A stretch of DNA of 8,088 bases from Chitinophagaceae bacterium (GCA_947442905.1 CANEWV010000060.1:1-8088); one strand, 5' to 3'; counted from the first letter of the stretch, positions 1-6,640 are shown. Notes: generated by a model not told the origin, from the sequence alone. Numbers and translations are program-made.

Positions 1-181
1 AAGTACCTCTGCTAATGTATCTGGCTTCCCGCCACCCAAAGTATTTGCTGATATTGACATTGCTGTTAAGGGGGGCGTAGATTATGTGGTAGCATACCGT
101 CAAGATGATATGACACGAGTAGAGCCTTCTGCTGTTGTCAAATTCAATAAAGACGGGCGTTTCACAATTCTGAGGCCGTAA
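1..181 (+). CDS. tsaC: L-threonylcarbamoyladenylate synthase (TsaC/Sua5/YrdC family), C-terminal fragment
   Basis: This is the 3' end of a gene that begins before the window; codons are in phase from base 2 and the stop is TAA at 179-181. The 59 visible residues begin STSANVSGFPPPKVFADI, the signature of the YrdC fold near the C-terminus of this family. They continue with a VDYVVAYR segment, a PSAVVKF strand (usually PSTIVK) and a final DGRFTILRP, all in the expected order. The family makes threonylcarbamoyl-AMP from threonine, bicarbonate and ATP, the first step of t6A synthesis at position 37 of ANN-decoding tRNAs. The protein stops soon after the YrdC core, so it is the short TsaC-like form without the extra Sua5 domain. 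The gene name is inferred from the fragment. The next gene starts 37 bp downstream. Confidence 0.85.
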   Translation, partial: STSANVSGFPPPKVFADIDIAVKGGVDYVVAYRQDDMTRVEPSAVVKFNKDGRFTILRP

Positions 182-214
182 TTGGTTCCTTTTGTTTCCT
201 TTTGGTTATTTTTG
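182..214 (+). promoter_or_regulatory. Candidate Bacteroidota promoter for the glycosyltransferase gene
   Basis: TATTTTTG at 207-214 is an exact match to the Bacteroidota -7 consensus TAnnTTTG. A TTG at 182-184 lies 22 bp upstream, near the upper end of the spacing reported for the -33 element in this phylum. The -7 box ends only 4 bp before the ATG at 219, so transcription starting a few bases downstream would give a leaderless or nearly leaderless mRNA. The motif match is seen directly; promoter activity is inferred. Confidence 0.45.
186..204 (+). repeat. Short tandem repeat, 10-bp period
   Basis: TTCCTTTTG occurs at 186-194 and again at 196-204, giving two pyrimidine-rich units of 10-bp period in the gap between the tsaC fragment and the glycosyltransferase. 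It lies between the candidate -33 and -7 promoter elements. It may be a chance low-complexity duplication, and no function is claimed. Confidence 0.4.
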
Positions 215-218
215 CATC

Positions 219-1259
219 ATGCATCGCATACTTGTTATTCAAACTGCTTTTATAGGAGACGTTGTGCTTGCAACAGCACTGCTACAAAATTTGCATGCAG
301 CTTATCCGGAAGCAACAATTGATATTTTAGTGAGAGCCGGTGCCGAGGAACTTTTTATACATCATCCCTACATCCATCAGGTGCATGTTTGGGATAAAAA
401 GAAAAATAAATACCAGCATCTTTTTCAAATCATACAAACCATTAGGCGCATCAAATATGACGTTGTTATTAATGTGCAGCGTTATTTGGCTACTGGCATT
501 ATTACCGTTTTGTCGGGTGCTAAAAAAACAATTGGTTTTAATAAAAATCCACTCAGCTTTTTATTTTCGGAAGTAGTGAAGCACGCGTTTGGGACAGCCG
601 CGCATGCGGTTGGGCGCTCGGCTGAACAGGATTCAAGCACAACATCCATACACGAAACCTCGCGCAACCATGCACTGCTTGCTTCATTAACAACAGCGCC
701 TGTTGCAAAGCCAGCACTCTATCCATCTGCTGCTCATTTTATAGTGGTACAAAAATATCAATCGGCGCCATATATATGTATGTCGCCAGGGTCGGTGTGG
801 GAGACCAAAAAAATGCCAGCAAAAAACTGGATTGATCTCATTAAAGCAGTGCCAACTAATTATACCATTTATTTAATGGGTGCCCCTAACGAAACAGCAT
901 TATGCGCGGAGATATTGTCGGCTACATCGAGAGGGGGCGTGATCAATATTGCTGGAGAGCTAAACCTGTTAGAAGCAGCTGCACTTATTAAAAGTGCCAA
1001 TTTAAATTATGTAAACGATTCGGCGCCCATGCATTTGGCGTCTGCAACTAATGCACCTGTAGTAGCTATTTATTGTTCTACCATTCCAGCATTTGGTTAT
1101 GGTCCATTATCATCTGTGCAGTTTGTTATCGAATCCACAGCATCATTGCCCTGTAAGCCTTGTGGACTGCATGGAAAAACGGCTTGTCCACTTGGGCATT
1201 TTAATTGCGGCAACTCCATTACAACGGCGCAATTACTAGCGCCTCTTTCGCTTATATAA
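219..1259 (+). CDS. Glycosyltransferase family 9 protein (LPS heptosyltransferase-like)
   Basis: The 346-residue product is typical in length for GT9 enzymes, which transfer a sugar (ADP-heptose in characterised members) from an activated donor to lipopolysaccharide core at the cytoplasmic face of the inner membrane. It opens with MHRILVIQTAFIGDVVLAT, the N-terminal GT-B strand and GD loop (G13-D14). The C-terminal donor-binding half has SPGSVWETKKMPAKNW (189-204) and NDSAPMHLASA (266-276). A cysteine cluster follows (C312, C315, C323, C330), as in many family members. ATG 219 is chosen because the family N-terminus starts there; an in-frame TTG at 192 would add nine unlike residues and run through a candidate promoter. 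Residues 120-150 look like a longer linker than usual and are locally GC-rich. The stop abuts the next ATG. The exact acceptor and sugar cannot be told from sequence. Confidence 0.88.
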   Translation: MHRILVIQTAFIGDVVLATALLQNLHAAYPEATIDILVRAGAEELFIHHPYIHQVHVWDKKKNKYQHLFQIIQTIRRIKYDVVINVQRYLATGIITVLSGAKKTIGFNKNPLSFLFSEVVKHAFGTAAHAVGRSAEQDSSTTSIHETSRNHALLASLTTAPVAKPALYPSAAHFIVVQKYQSAPYICMSPGSVWETKKMPAKNWIDLIKAVPTNYTIYLMGAPNETALCAEILSATSRGGVINIAGELNLLEAAALIKSANLNYVNDSAPMHLASATNAPVVAIYCSTIPAFGYGPLSSVQFVIESTASLPCKPCGLHGKTACPLGHFNCGNSITTAQLLAPLSLI

Positions 1260-2702
1260 ATGAGCAAAGCGCTACATTTGCAAAGCATGGAAATTAATTG
1301 TTCACCACTCGAAACCCAACTCTTTAAAAAAATAGGTGCTGCAGCAGATAAGCTGGGAGTGCCTGCTTATTTAATTGGTGGATTTGTGCGTGATAAAATT
1401 ATTGGACGTCCTACCACCGATGTGGATGTGGTTTGCATTGGAGACGGCATTGCATTAGCGCATGAAGTAGCTGGATTATTTTCTCCAAAGCCAACGGTTG
1501 CCTTTTTTAAAACATTTGGAACCGCGCAAATAAAAATTGATGATTTTATCATTGAATTTGTTGGAGCCCGCAAAGAAAGTTATGCTTCAGATAGTAGAAA
1601 ACCAAGTGTGAGCCCCGGCACTATCGAAGATGATCAAAACAGAAGAGATTTTACCATCAATGCACTAGCCATTGGGTTGCATGAAGGAGCTTTTGGACAA
1701 CTGGTAGATCCATTTGGTGGCTTACAAGCCATTCAGGATAAAATAATAAAAACGCCTTTGGCGCCGCATCAAACATTTAGTGATGATCCGCTGCGCATGT
1801 TAAGGGGTATTCGTTTTGCCTGTCAACTAGGCTACACCATTGTGCCTGAAACCCTAGATGCTATTGCAGATAGTGCACACCGCATCAGTATTATTTCGCA
1901 GGAGCGTATCACCGAAGAGCTTAATAAAATCATGCTTTGCGATAAACCATCGGTAGGGTTTGATTTACTTTTTAAAGTAGGCCTACTACATAAAATATTT
2001 CCGCAGCTCGTAGATTTATACGGCGCCGAAAATATTGATGGTATGGGCCATAAAGATAATTTTTACCACACACTTCAAGTACTTGATAATATCGCGGATA
2101 GCACGCCAGACTTGTGGCTTCGCTGGGCAGCATTATTACATGATATTGCAAAACCCGCTACTAAAAAATTTGAAGAAGGTTTTGGATTTACGTTTCATGG
2201 TCACGAAGTTGTGGGTGCGCGCATGGTGCCTAAAATATTTACCAAACTAAAACTTCCTTTAAACGAGAAAATGAAACTCGTTCAAAAATTAGTGTTGTTA
2301 CATTTAAGGCCCATAAGTTTAACCAAAGAAAATATTACGGATAGTGCTATTAGGCGTTTAATATTTGACGCTGGCGAAGACATTGAAAGTTTAATGCTTT
2401 TGTGTAATGCCGATATCACCAGTAAAAACAAGCAAAAAGTAAAGCGCTATTTGCAAAATTTTGAAATGGTTCGCCTTAGAATTCAGGAGGTAGAGGATGG
2501 GGATAGACTCCGTAATTGGCAGCCGCCTGTAACCGGCGAAATGATCATGGAAACCTTTGGGCTTGCACCTTCCAAAGAAGTGGGACTTCTTAAAGATGCG
2601 ATTAGAGAAGCTATTTTGGATGGCATTATTCCCAACGAACAGGAGGCAGCTACTAAATTTATGCTTGAAAAAGCAGCTACTTTAGGGCTGCGTCCCGTAT
2701 AA
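1260..2702 (+). CDS. cca: CCA tRNA nucleotidyltransferase with HD domain
   Basis: The 480-residue product is a class II tRNA nucleotidyltransferase that adds or repairs the 3' CCA end of tRNAs using CTP and ATP. The head domain has the LIGGFVRD loop (38-45), followed by the metal-binding D54-V-D56 in TTDVDVV. Further on are RRDFTINALAIG (128-139) and DDPLRMLRGIRFACQLGY (175-192), the conserved core and neck motifs, and ERITEELNKIM (215-225). An HD phosphohydrolase-type domain follows, with H270, H294-D295 and HGHE at 313-316, as in many bacterial versions. The ATG at 1260 touches the preceding TAA, which suggests translational coupling. A second ATG at 1287 would give a product starting MEINC and is a plausible true start. 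Split CC-adding or A-adding specificity cannot be excluded by eye, but a single full-length enzyme is the simplest reading. Confidence 0.93.
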   Translation: MSKALHLQSMEINCSPLETQLFKKIGAAADKLGVPAYLIGGFVRDKIIGRPTTDVDVVCIGDGIALAHEVAGLFSPKPTVAFFKTFGTAQIKIDDFIIEFVGARKESYASDSRKPSVSPGTIEDDQNRRDFTINALAIGLHEGAFGQLVDPFGGLQAIQDKIIKTPLAPHQTFSDDPLRMLRGIRFACQLGYTIVPETLDAIADSAHRISIISQERITEELNKIMLCDKPSVGFDLLFKVGLLHKIFPQLVDLYGAENIDGMGHKDNFYHTLQVLDNIADSTPDLWLRWAALLHDIAKPATKKFEEGFGFTFHGHEVVGARMVPKIFTKLKLPLNEKMKLVQKLVLLHLRPISLTKENITDSAIRRLIFDAGEDIESLMLLCNADITSKNKQKVKRYLQNFEMVRLRIQEVEDGDRLRNWQPPVTGEMIMETFGLAPSKEVGLLKDAIREAILDGIIPNEQEAATKFMLEKAATLGLRPV

Positions 2703-2709
2703 ATAATTG

Positions 2710-2717
2710 TATTTTAG
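2710..2717 (+). promoter_or_regulatory. Weak candidate -7 element upstream of the PRiA4_ORF3-like gene
   Basis: TATTTTAG in the 33-bp gap after cca matches TAnnTTTG at all but one constrained position and would give a leader of roughly 13 nt. No TTG sits at a suitable -33 distance. The gene may simply be read through from cca. Low confidence. Confidence 0.2.
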
Positions 2718-2735
2718 CAAAATAAACAAAAGAGC

Positions 2736-3329
2736 ATGGCTGTTTTAAAATTTAGGGTGTATTTAGAAGAAGATGACGCGGTGTACCGAGATATATGCAT
2801 CAAGCATACACAAACTTTTGCGGAACTACATTACGCTATTTTAAAAGCGTATGAATTTGATACCAAACATCAAGCTACTTTTTATCGAAGTAATGATAAG
2901 TGGTTACAAGGCCGCGAATTAAGTTTTGAAGTGTACGATAAAAATTATCAGGCACCACCACTTCTCATGGCAGAAACAGCTATTGGAACAGAAATTATAA
3001 ATACCAATCAAAAATTTGTGTACGAATACGACTTTGCAAAAGTTTGGTTGTTTTTAATTGAGCTGATCCATGTAAGCAAAGAAACAGATGCAACACTTAC
3101 CTATCCGCTCGTTACTCGTACCGAAGGCATCGGTCCACAACAATACGGAACCAAAAGTTTACTGGGCAATAAATTTGCCGACATCGAAGAAAAGTATGAT
3201 TTATCAGAAGCTGCAGATGGTTTTGGTGAAGAAGGAGAGGAACAAGACGGCGGTAGTGATGATGCAGAGGCAGAGGCAGATGACGACATTGTAGACACGC
3301 AAGATGAGGATGGACAAGAAGAATATTAA
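2736..3329 (+). CDS. PRiA4_ORF3 / IS1096 'TnpR'-like family protein with acidic tail
   Basis: The 197-residue protein resembles the plasmid pRiA4b ORF-3 / IS1096 passenger family, which is often labelled TnpR although no recombinase activity is established. Recognition rests on the N-terminal LKFRVYLEEDDAVYRDI (4-20), then TFAELHYAILKAYEFD (27-42), the HQATFYRS strand (45-52) and the later YEYDFAKVWLFLIEL segment (96-110) ahead of a GIGPQQYG loop (131-138). Residues 149-197 are strikingly acidic: 24 Asp/Glu of 49, with one Lys. No serine- or tyrosine-recombinase motif, transposase or inverted repeat is present. It lies 33 bp after cca, and its last 26 nt overlap miaA in another frame, so it behaves as a member of the tRNA-gene operon. 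Its biochemical function is unknown. Family assignment is by pattern memory and is fairly confident. Confidence 0.78.
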   Translation: MAVLKFRVYLEEDDAVYRDICIKHTQTFAELHYAILKAYEFDTKHQATFYRSNDKWLQGRELSFEVYDKNYQAPPLLMAETAIGTEIINTNQKFVYEYDFAKVWLFLIELIHVSKETDATLTYPLVTRTEGIGPQQYGTKSLLGNKFADIEEKYDLSEAADGFGEEGEEQDGGSDDAEAEADDDIVDTQDEDGQEEY

Positions 3330-4242
3330 TAAGGTTGTAGCGCTTCTTGCTGCAAGTGATTTTGAATCAAAGACACCCACGGTTATTGTTATAGTAGGTC
3401 CTACGGCCGTAGGTAAAACAGCTTTTGCAATAGCGCTTGCACATCATTTAAATACCCAAATTATTTCTGCCGATTCTAGGCAGTGTTACAACGAACTAAA
3501 TATTGGTGTAGCAAAGCCAACCGCCGCAGAACTTGCAGCAGTAAAGCATCATTTTATCTCGTCGCATTCAATAAATCAAGAAGTTAATGCAGGTGTTTTT
3601 GAAAAATATGCACTAGACGCTGCTGCTCAAATTTTTAAAACCAATGCAACTGCAGTGATGGTTGGCGGCACTGGCCTTTACATCAAATCTTTTTGTGCAG
3701 GTATAGACCTTATGCCCGCAATTGATGCAGCTATTAGAAATAGATTGATTACAGACTATGCAATAAATGGACTCGAATGGTTGCAACAAGAAGTAGCTGC
3801 TAAAGATCCAATTTATTGGGAAAGCACACACGAAAAAAACAATCCCCAGCGCCTCATGCGCGCGCTTGAAATAGTACTTGCAACCGGAAAGTCCATTACT
3901 AGTTTTCAATCAGCACAAAAAGTTGCCAGGCCTTTTAATATTTTAAAAATTGGTTTATCGATGCCCCGTGAAATACTCAATAACCGCATAGGTGATAGGG
4001 TAGACGCGATGATGCAAGAAGGGTTACTCGAAGAAGTAAAAGGGCTTTTACCCATGGCACATTTAAATGCATTACAAACAGTAGGGTATCAAGAAATATT
4101 TGCACACCTCCGCGGAGAAATTTCTTTACAAGATGCTGTAACGGGGATCAAGCAACATACCAGACAGTATGCCAAACGTCAAATGACTTGGTTTACAAAA
4201 GATGCTTCGGTAAACTGGTTAGAACTTGAATCCAAAAGTTAA
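3304..4242 (+). CDS. miaA: tRNA dimethylallyltransferase
   Basis: The 312-residue product has the usual MiaA length. The enzyme transfers a dimethylallyl group from DMAPP to A37 of tRNAs reading UNN codons, the first step toward i6A/ms2i6A. Visible motifs are the P-loop GPTAVGKT (32-39), ADSRQCY with D57-S58-R59-Q60, GGTGLYIKS (121-129), NNPQRLMRALE (179-189), TVGYQEIFAHL (259-269) and the C-terminal tRNA-contacting RQYAKRQMTWF (287-297). The gene begins inside the preceding one (26-nt overlap, +1 frame), which indicates translational coupling. A second in-frame ATG at 3310 is equally possible as the start; both leave the P-loop intact. The 3' end overlaps the convergent porin gene by 24 bp. 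No frameshift or missing catalytic residue is seen. Confidence 0.96.
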   Translation: MRMDKKNINKVVALLAASDFESKTPTVIVIVGPTAVGKTAFAIALAHHLNTQIISADSRQCYNELNIGVAKPTAAELAAVKHHFISSHSINQEVNAGVFEKYALDAAAQIFKTNATAVMVGGTGLYIKSFCAGIDLMPAIDAAIRNRLITDYAINGLEWLQQEVAAKDPIYWESTHEKNNPQRLMRALEIVLATGKSITSFQSAQKVARPFNILKIGLSMPREILNNRIGDRVDAMMQEGLLEEVKGLLPMAHLNALQTVGYQEIFAHLRGEISLQDAVTGIKQHTRQYAKRQMTWFTKDASVNWLELESKS

Positions 4243-5748
4243 CATCACTGTTCCTCTCGATCCTGCTTGTGAAGCAAACGTATTTGGTTTATCATTTAAG
4301 CGGTATGCAAATTGAACGTCTCTGTTCATGATGTGCGCATAACTTAAGTCAATAAATATTCCATGGTCCCTGTAGCCAATGCCGCCTGTAGCAAGCATTC
4401 TGCTCGCATCTAATGCATCGTCGGCGTATGGGCTACCATAATAAGCACCACCCAATCTAAACATAACGGTATGGAATTTTATTTCACCACCTAGCTTTAG
4501 ATTAAAGTTGCCTTTGTAGTTTTCTTTAATGGCCTCGTTTACTTGTGTGTAATAATTTTTTAAACCCATATCGGTAGGGTCAGCTGCAGAAAATCTTGAG
4601 CCTTTGTAATTTACATACTCAATATCGGCACTTAAAAAAGCACGTTGTTTGCGGGTGTCTTTCACTTCTCTAAATACATAACTCGCACTAGCAGTTGCTC
4701 TCCAAGGCGTGACTAACGTATAATTACTTTCACCTGCTTTGCCACTATTGAGTGCATCGCTATTTGCAGATCTGGTGCGTGCATACGATTCGGTGTTGGC
4801 AATTAAGGAAGCCCTCACTTCATCTTTAAATCCAATAACCTGTGGTGTGTGCACCGCAAAGCCAACACGCCAAAATTCGGTGGGTTTATAAATGGTGCCT
4901 AGTTTTAAACCCATACCAATACCTCTTGAACTAAAACTTTCTTGAAAAGTGAAACTCTCAAATTGGTTATTGGGGTTAGTAGTAGCGTCTTTTTCGGTGT
5001 AGGTAAGTTCACGATTGTAATTGATGATTGGAATGGTTATACTTCCCCCTACATACATTTTGTCTTCCATATTGCCTGCAAGACCAAGGGCCAATTCGTG
5101 GTAACCGCCATTTGTGTTGGCGTCATAACTTTGGTTTACACCTGTAGATATAGGCACCATGCTCTGGTAACCATCAAACCTACCTTGTGCATTATTAGAC
5201 GTGTCAACTAAAAAAGTTCTGAACGCTAATGAGGAACCAAAAATATAATTGCTTAGTGCAGCATTGGTATCTGCTACATCACGGGTTAATTCTTCGAGGT
5301 ATTGCTCCGAAAAAGAACTCATATTATTAAAGCCCTTAAACGTTACCCTGTTGTTGTAATTGGCTACTTGATTGATAGAAACCGCAATAGCATTACTGGT
5401 CCACTTGCTTTTTTTATTGTTGCTAAATCCAAAAATAAATCCACTTGTTCCGTAGAGCATATTGTTTTTTGAGCTACTACTATCGGAACCTCTATAATTA
5501 AATTTATTATTGTTGAAGTTCATACCAGGCGACATTACAAACTCAGATGTTTTAAATAATCCAAGCCCGGCAGGGTTTATGTGGTTGGCCGTAATTTCAC
5601 CACCTAGTGAACCCATCACACCACCGGTTGCTATATTTCTAGCAGAACCATTTTGTGTAAACCAAGCTGTGCGCAGCGCATAGTCTGGTTGTTGTGCAAA
5701 TAAGGTTGTAACAAATAATGTTGCAACAGCAAGTATCGTTAGTTTCAT
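4219..5748 (-). CDS. OmpP1/FadL-family outer membrane beta-barrel protein
   Basis: The 509-residue protein starts with a Sec signal peptide (MKLTILAVATLFVTTLFA, likely cleaved before Q19). The mature N-terminus carries ARNIATGGVMGSLGGEITA (36-54) and NPAGLG (58-63), the conserved FadL/OmpP1 plug region in Bacteroidota. The body alternates polar and aromatic residues as expected for transmembrane beta-strands, and the protein ends VMLTFGFKF, with the C-terminal Phe typical of BAM substrates. FadL-type barrels take up hydrophobic compounds such as fatty acids or aromatics; the substrate here is unknown. The gene lies 24 bp downstream of the lipoprotein gene on the same strand, so the two are probably co-transcribed. 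Its final 24 bp overlap the end of miaA on the other strand. Confidence 0.88.
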   Translation of the reverse strand: MKLTILAVATLFVTTLFAQQPDYALRTAWFTQNGSARNIATGGVMGSLGGEITANHINPAGLGLFKTSEFVMSPGMNFNNNKFNYRGSDSSSSKNNMLYGTSGFIFGFSNNKKSKWTSNAIAVSINQVANYNNRVTFKGFNNMSSFSEQYLEELTRDVADTNAALSNYIFGSSLAFRTFLVDTSNNAQGRFDGYQSMVPISTGVNQSYDANTNGGYHELALGLAGNMEDKMYVGGSITIPIINYNRELTYTEKDATTNPNNQFESFTFQESFSSRGIGMGLKLGTIYKPTEFWRVGFAVHTPQVIGFKDEVRASLIANTESYARTRSANSDALNSGKAGESNYTLVTPWRATASASYVFREVKDTRKQRAFLSADIEYVNYKGSRFSAADPTDMGLKNYYTQVNEAIKENYKGNFNLKLGGEIKFHTVMFRLGGAYYGSPYADDALDASRMLATGGIGYRDHGIFIDLSYAHIMNRDVQFAYRLNDKPNTFASQAGSRGTVMLTFGFKF

Positions 5749-5772
5749 AAATATTAGATTGAATCCTTAGAA

Positions 5773-6546
5773 CTAGTTATCTCTTCCGCCTCTACCAGTG
5801 GATGTGCTAGTGCCAGTACTTTTTACACCGCCGCTATTGCCACCTGCATTACTTGATGGCATTGGTGCTGCGCCACTGCTAGAATTCGAAAAACTTCTGG
5901 AAGCTCTGTCCCAGCTATTATTGTTTACAGCGCCTGCAACACTTGTTGCGGTAGAGAATACTCTTTTAACAAGGTTCCCAAAACTATTGTTGTTGGTTCC
6001 TGTTTCATACGCACCCGTTTTTGGATTGCGGTAGCCTAAATTAACGTTGCCGTATGTTTTATTTTTAAATGCAGTAACATTAGACCCTGCACCTCCGCCA
6101 ATATTTACCCTTGGATTTTTAAAAGCAATGATTGTATTGATAGGATTTCCAAAACCATTACCCCAGCCAAAACCAGGATTAAATCCAAAACCCGGCATAA
6201 ACCCATTATTACATCCACAATTATAATTGTATCTGAAGTTGTTGAAATTGTTATTGAACCTATTGCCCATAAAATCAAAACGGCTATCGTACCAATAACT
6301 GTAATCATCGATGCAGTTAAAGCGGTAGCGGTTGCTTAGTTTAAGACGTAAAAAACGGTCTTCTTGTAGCTCAGTATAACGCTCATACTGATCCTTGGCT
6401 TCTTCTTCACGTTCTAATTCTTTTTTATTGACGCCATTAGCCGGGGAATAGTAAACGTCGTCGGGGGTTTGCCCGGCTTCGTAAACGGTGCCGCAACTTG
6501 TTGCAAAAACGAGTAAAACTGCTACTGATAGGAGGTTAGTTTTCAT
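5773..6546 (-). CDS. Asn/Gly/aromatic-rich predicted lipoprotein, function unknown
   Basis: The 257-residue product starts with a lipoprotein signal MKTNLLSVAVLLVFATSC, with C18 as the lipidated residue followed by GTVYEAG. Next come a TPDDVYYSP segment (27-35) and a charged stretch (residues 41-75, many Glu/Lys/Arg) that may be helical. Residues 95-135 are Asn-, Gly- and Phe/Tyr-rich (13 Asn in 41), with C110-G-C112 and a GFGFNPGFGWGNGFGNP run. From about 183 on it is a Ser/Asn/Gly-rich tail. I recognise no enzymatic domain. An in-frame upstream ATG at 6606 adds 20 residues that do not resemble a signal and would run through the candidate promoter, so 6546 is preferred. It precedes the FadL-like gene by 24 bp, which suggests an envelope function or joint surface display. 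The position of acidic residues after the Cys does not clearly match a surface-export signal. Confidence 0.75.
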   Translation of the reverse strand: MKTNLLSVAVLLVFATSCGTVYEAGQTPDDVYYSPANGVNKKELEREEEAKDQYERYTELQEDRFLRLKLSNRYRFNCIDDYSYWYDSRFDFMGNRFNNNFNNFRYNYNCGCNNGFMPGFGFNPGFGWGNGFGNPINTIIAFKNPRVNIGGGAGSNVTAFKNKTYGNVNLGYRNPKTGAYETGTNNNSFGNLVKRVFSTATSVAGAVNNNSWDRASRSFSNSSSGAAPMPSSNAGGNSGGVKSTGTSTSTGRGGRDN

Positions 6547-6576
6547 GGCACATGGGTATTTAGGTATACTATTATG

Positions 6577-6606
6577 CGAAGTTACATACATTTGCGGTGC
6601 AGGCAA
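6577..6606 (-). promoter_or_regulatory. Candidate Bacteroidota promoter for the lipoprotein-porin operon
   Basis: Read on the minus strand, TTG (6606-6604) is followed after 19 bp by TAACTTCG (6584-6577). The second element matches TAnnTTTG except for one base, and the spacing is ideal for the -33/-7 pair of this phylum. Transcription would start near 6570, giving a leader of about 25 nt before ATG 6546. The promoter lies over the codons of the longer ATG-6606 reading, which supports the shorter start. Confidence 0.5.
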
Positions 6607-6640
6607 CTACAATTACAGGGTCGGTATCTGATATCTAAAC

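Noticed and set aside
192..218. Nine-codon upstream extension of the glycosyltransferase from a TTG start
   Set aside because: The added residues do not fit the family N-terminus, which begins exactly at the ATG at 219, and the segment is pyrimidine-rich repeat and promoter-like sequence.
3088..3298. Alternative-frame and antisense frames over the acidic tail of the PRiA4_ORF3-like gene
   Set aside because: The Gln/Lys-rich and Ser/Ala-rich products are artefacts of repetitive GAN/GAR codons in the true frame.
2736..3329. Reading the PRiA4_ORF3-like gene as a transposon resolvase or a sign of a mobile element
   Set aside because: There is no recombinase motif, transposase, terminal inverted repeat or target duplication nearby, and the gene is tightly packed among housekeeping genes. 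The 'TnpR' label is historical.
3613..3909. 98-codon antisense frame inside miaA
   Set aside because: It lies fully within a well-conserved enzyme gene, has no recognisable domain or start signal, and is explained by the complementary strand of miaA codons.
4942..5211. 89-codon plus-strand frame inside the FadL-like gene
   Set aside because: Shadow of the barrel gene; no family resemblance and no promoter or ribosome site seen.
5798..6034. 78-codon Leu/Pro/Ala-rich plus-strand frame opposite the lipoprotein tail
   Set aside because: The hydrophobic composition follows from complementing Ser/Asn/Gly-rich codons; no independent gene signal.
6547..6606. Twenty-codon upstream extension of the lipoprotein gene (ATG at 6606)
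   Set aside because: It would bury the lipoprotein signal peptide inside the protein and places the candidate promoter within the coding region.
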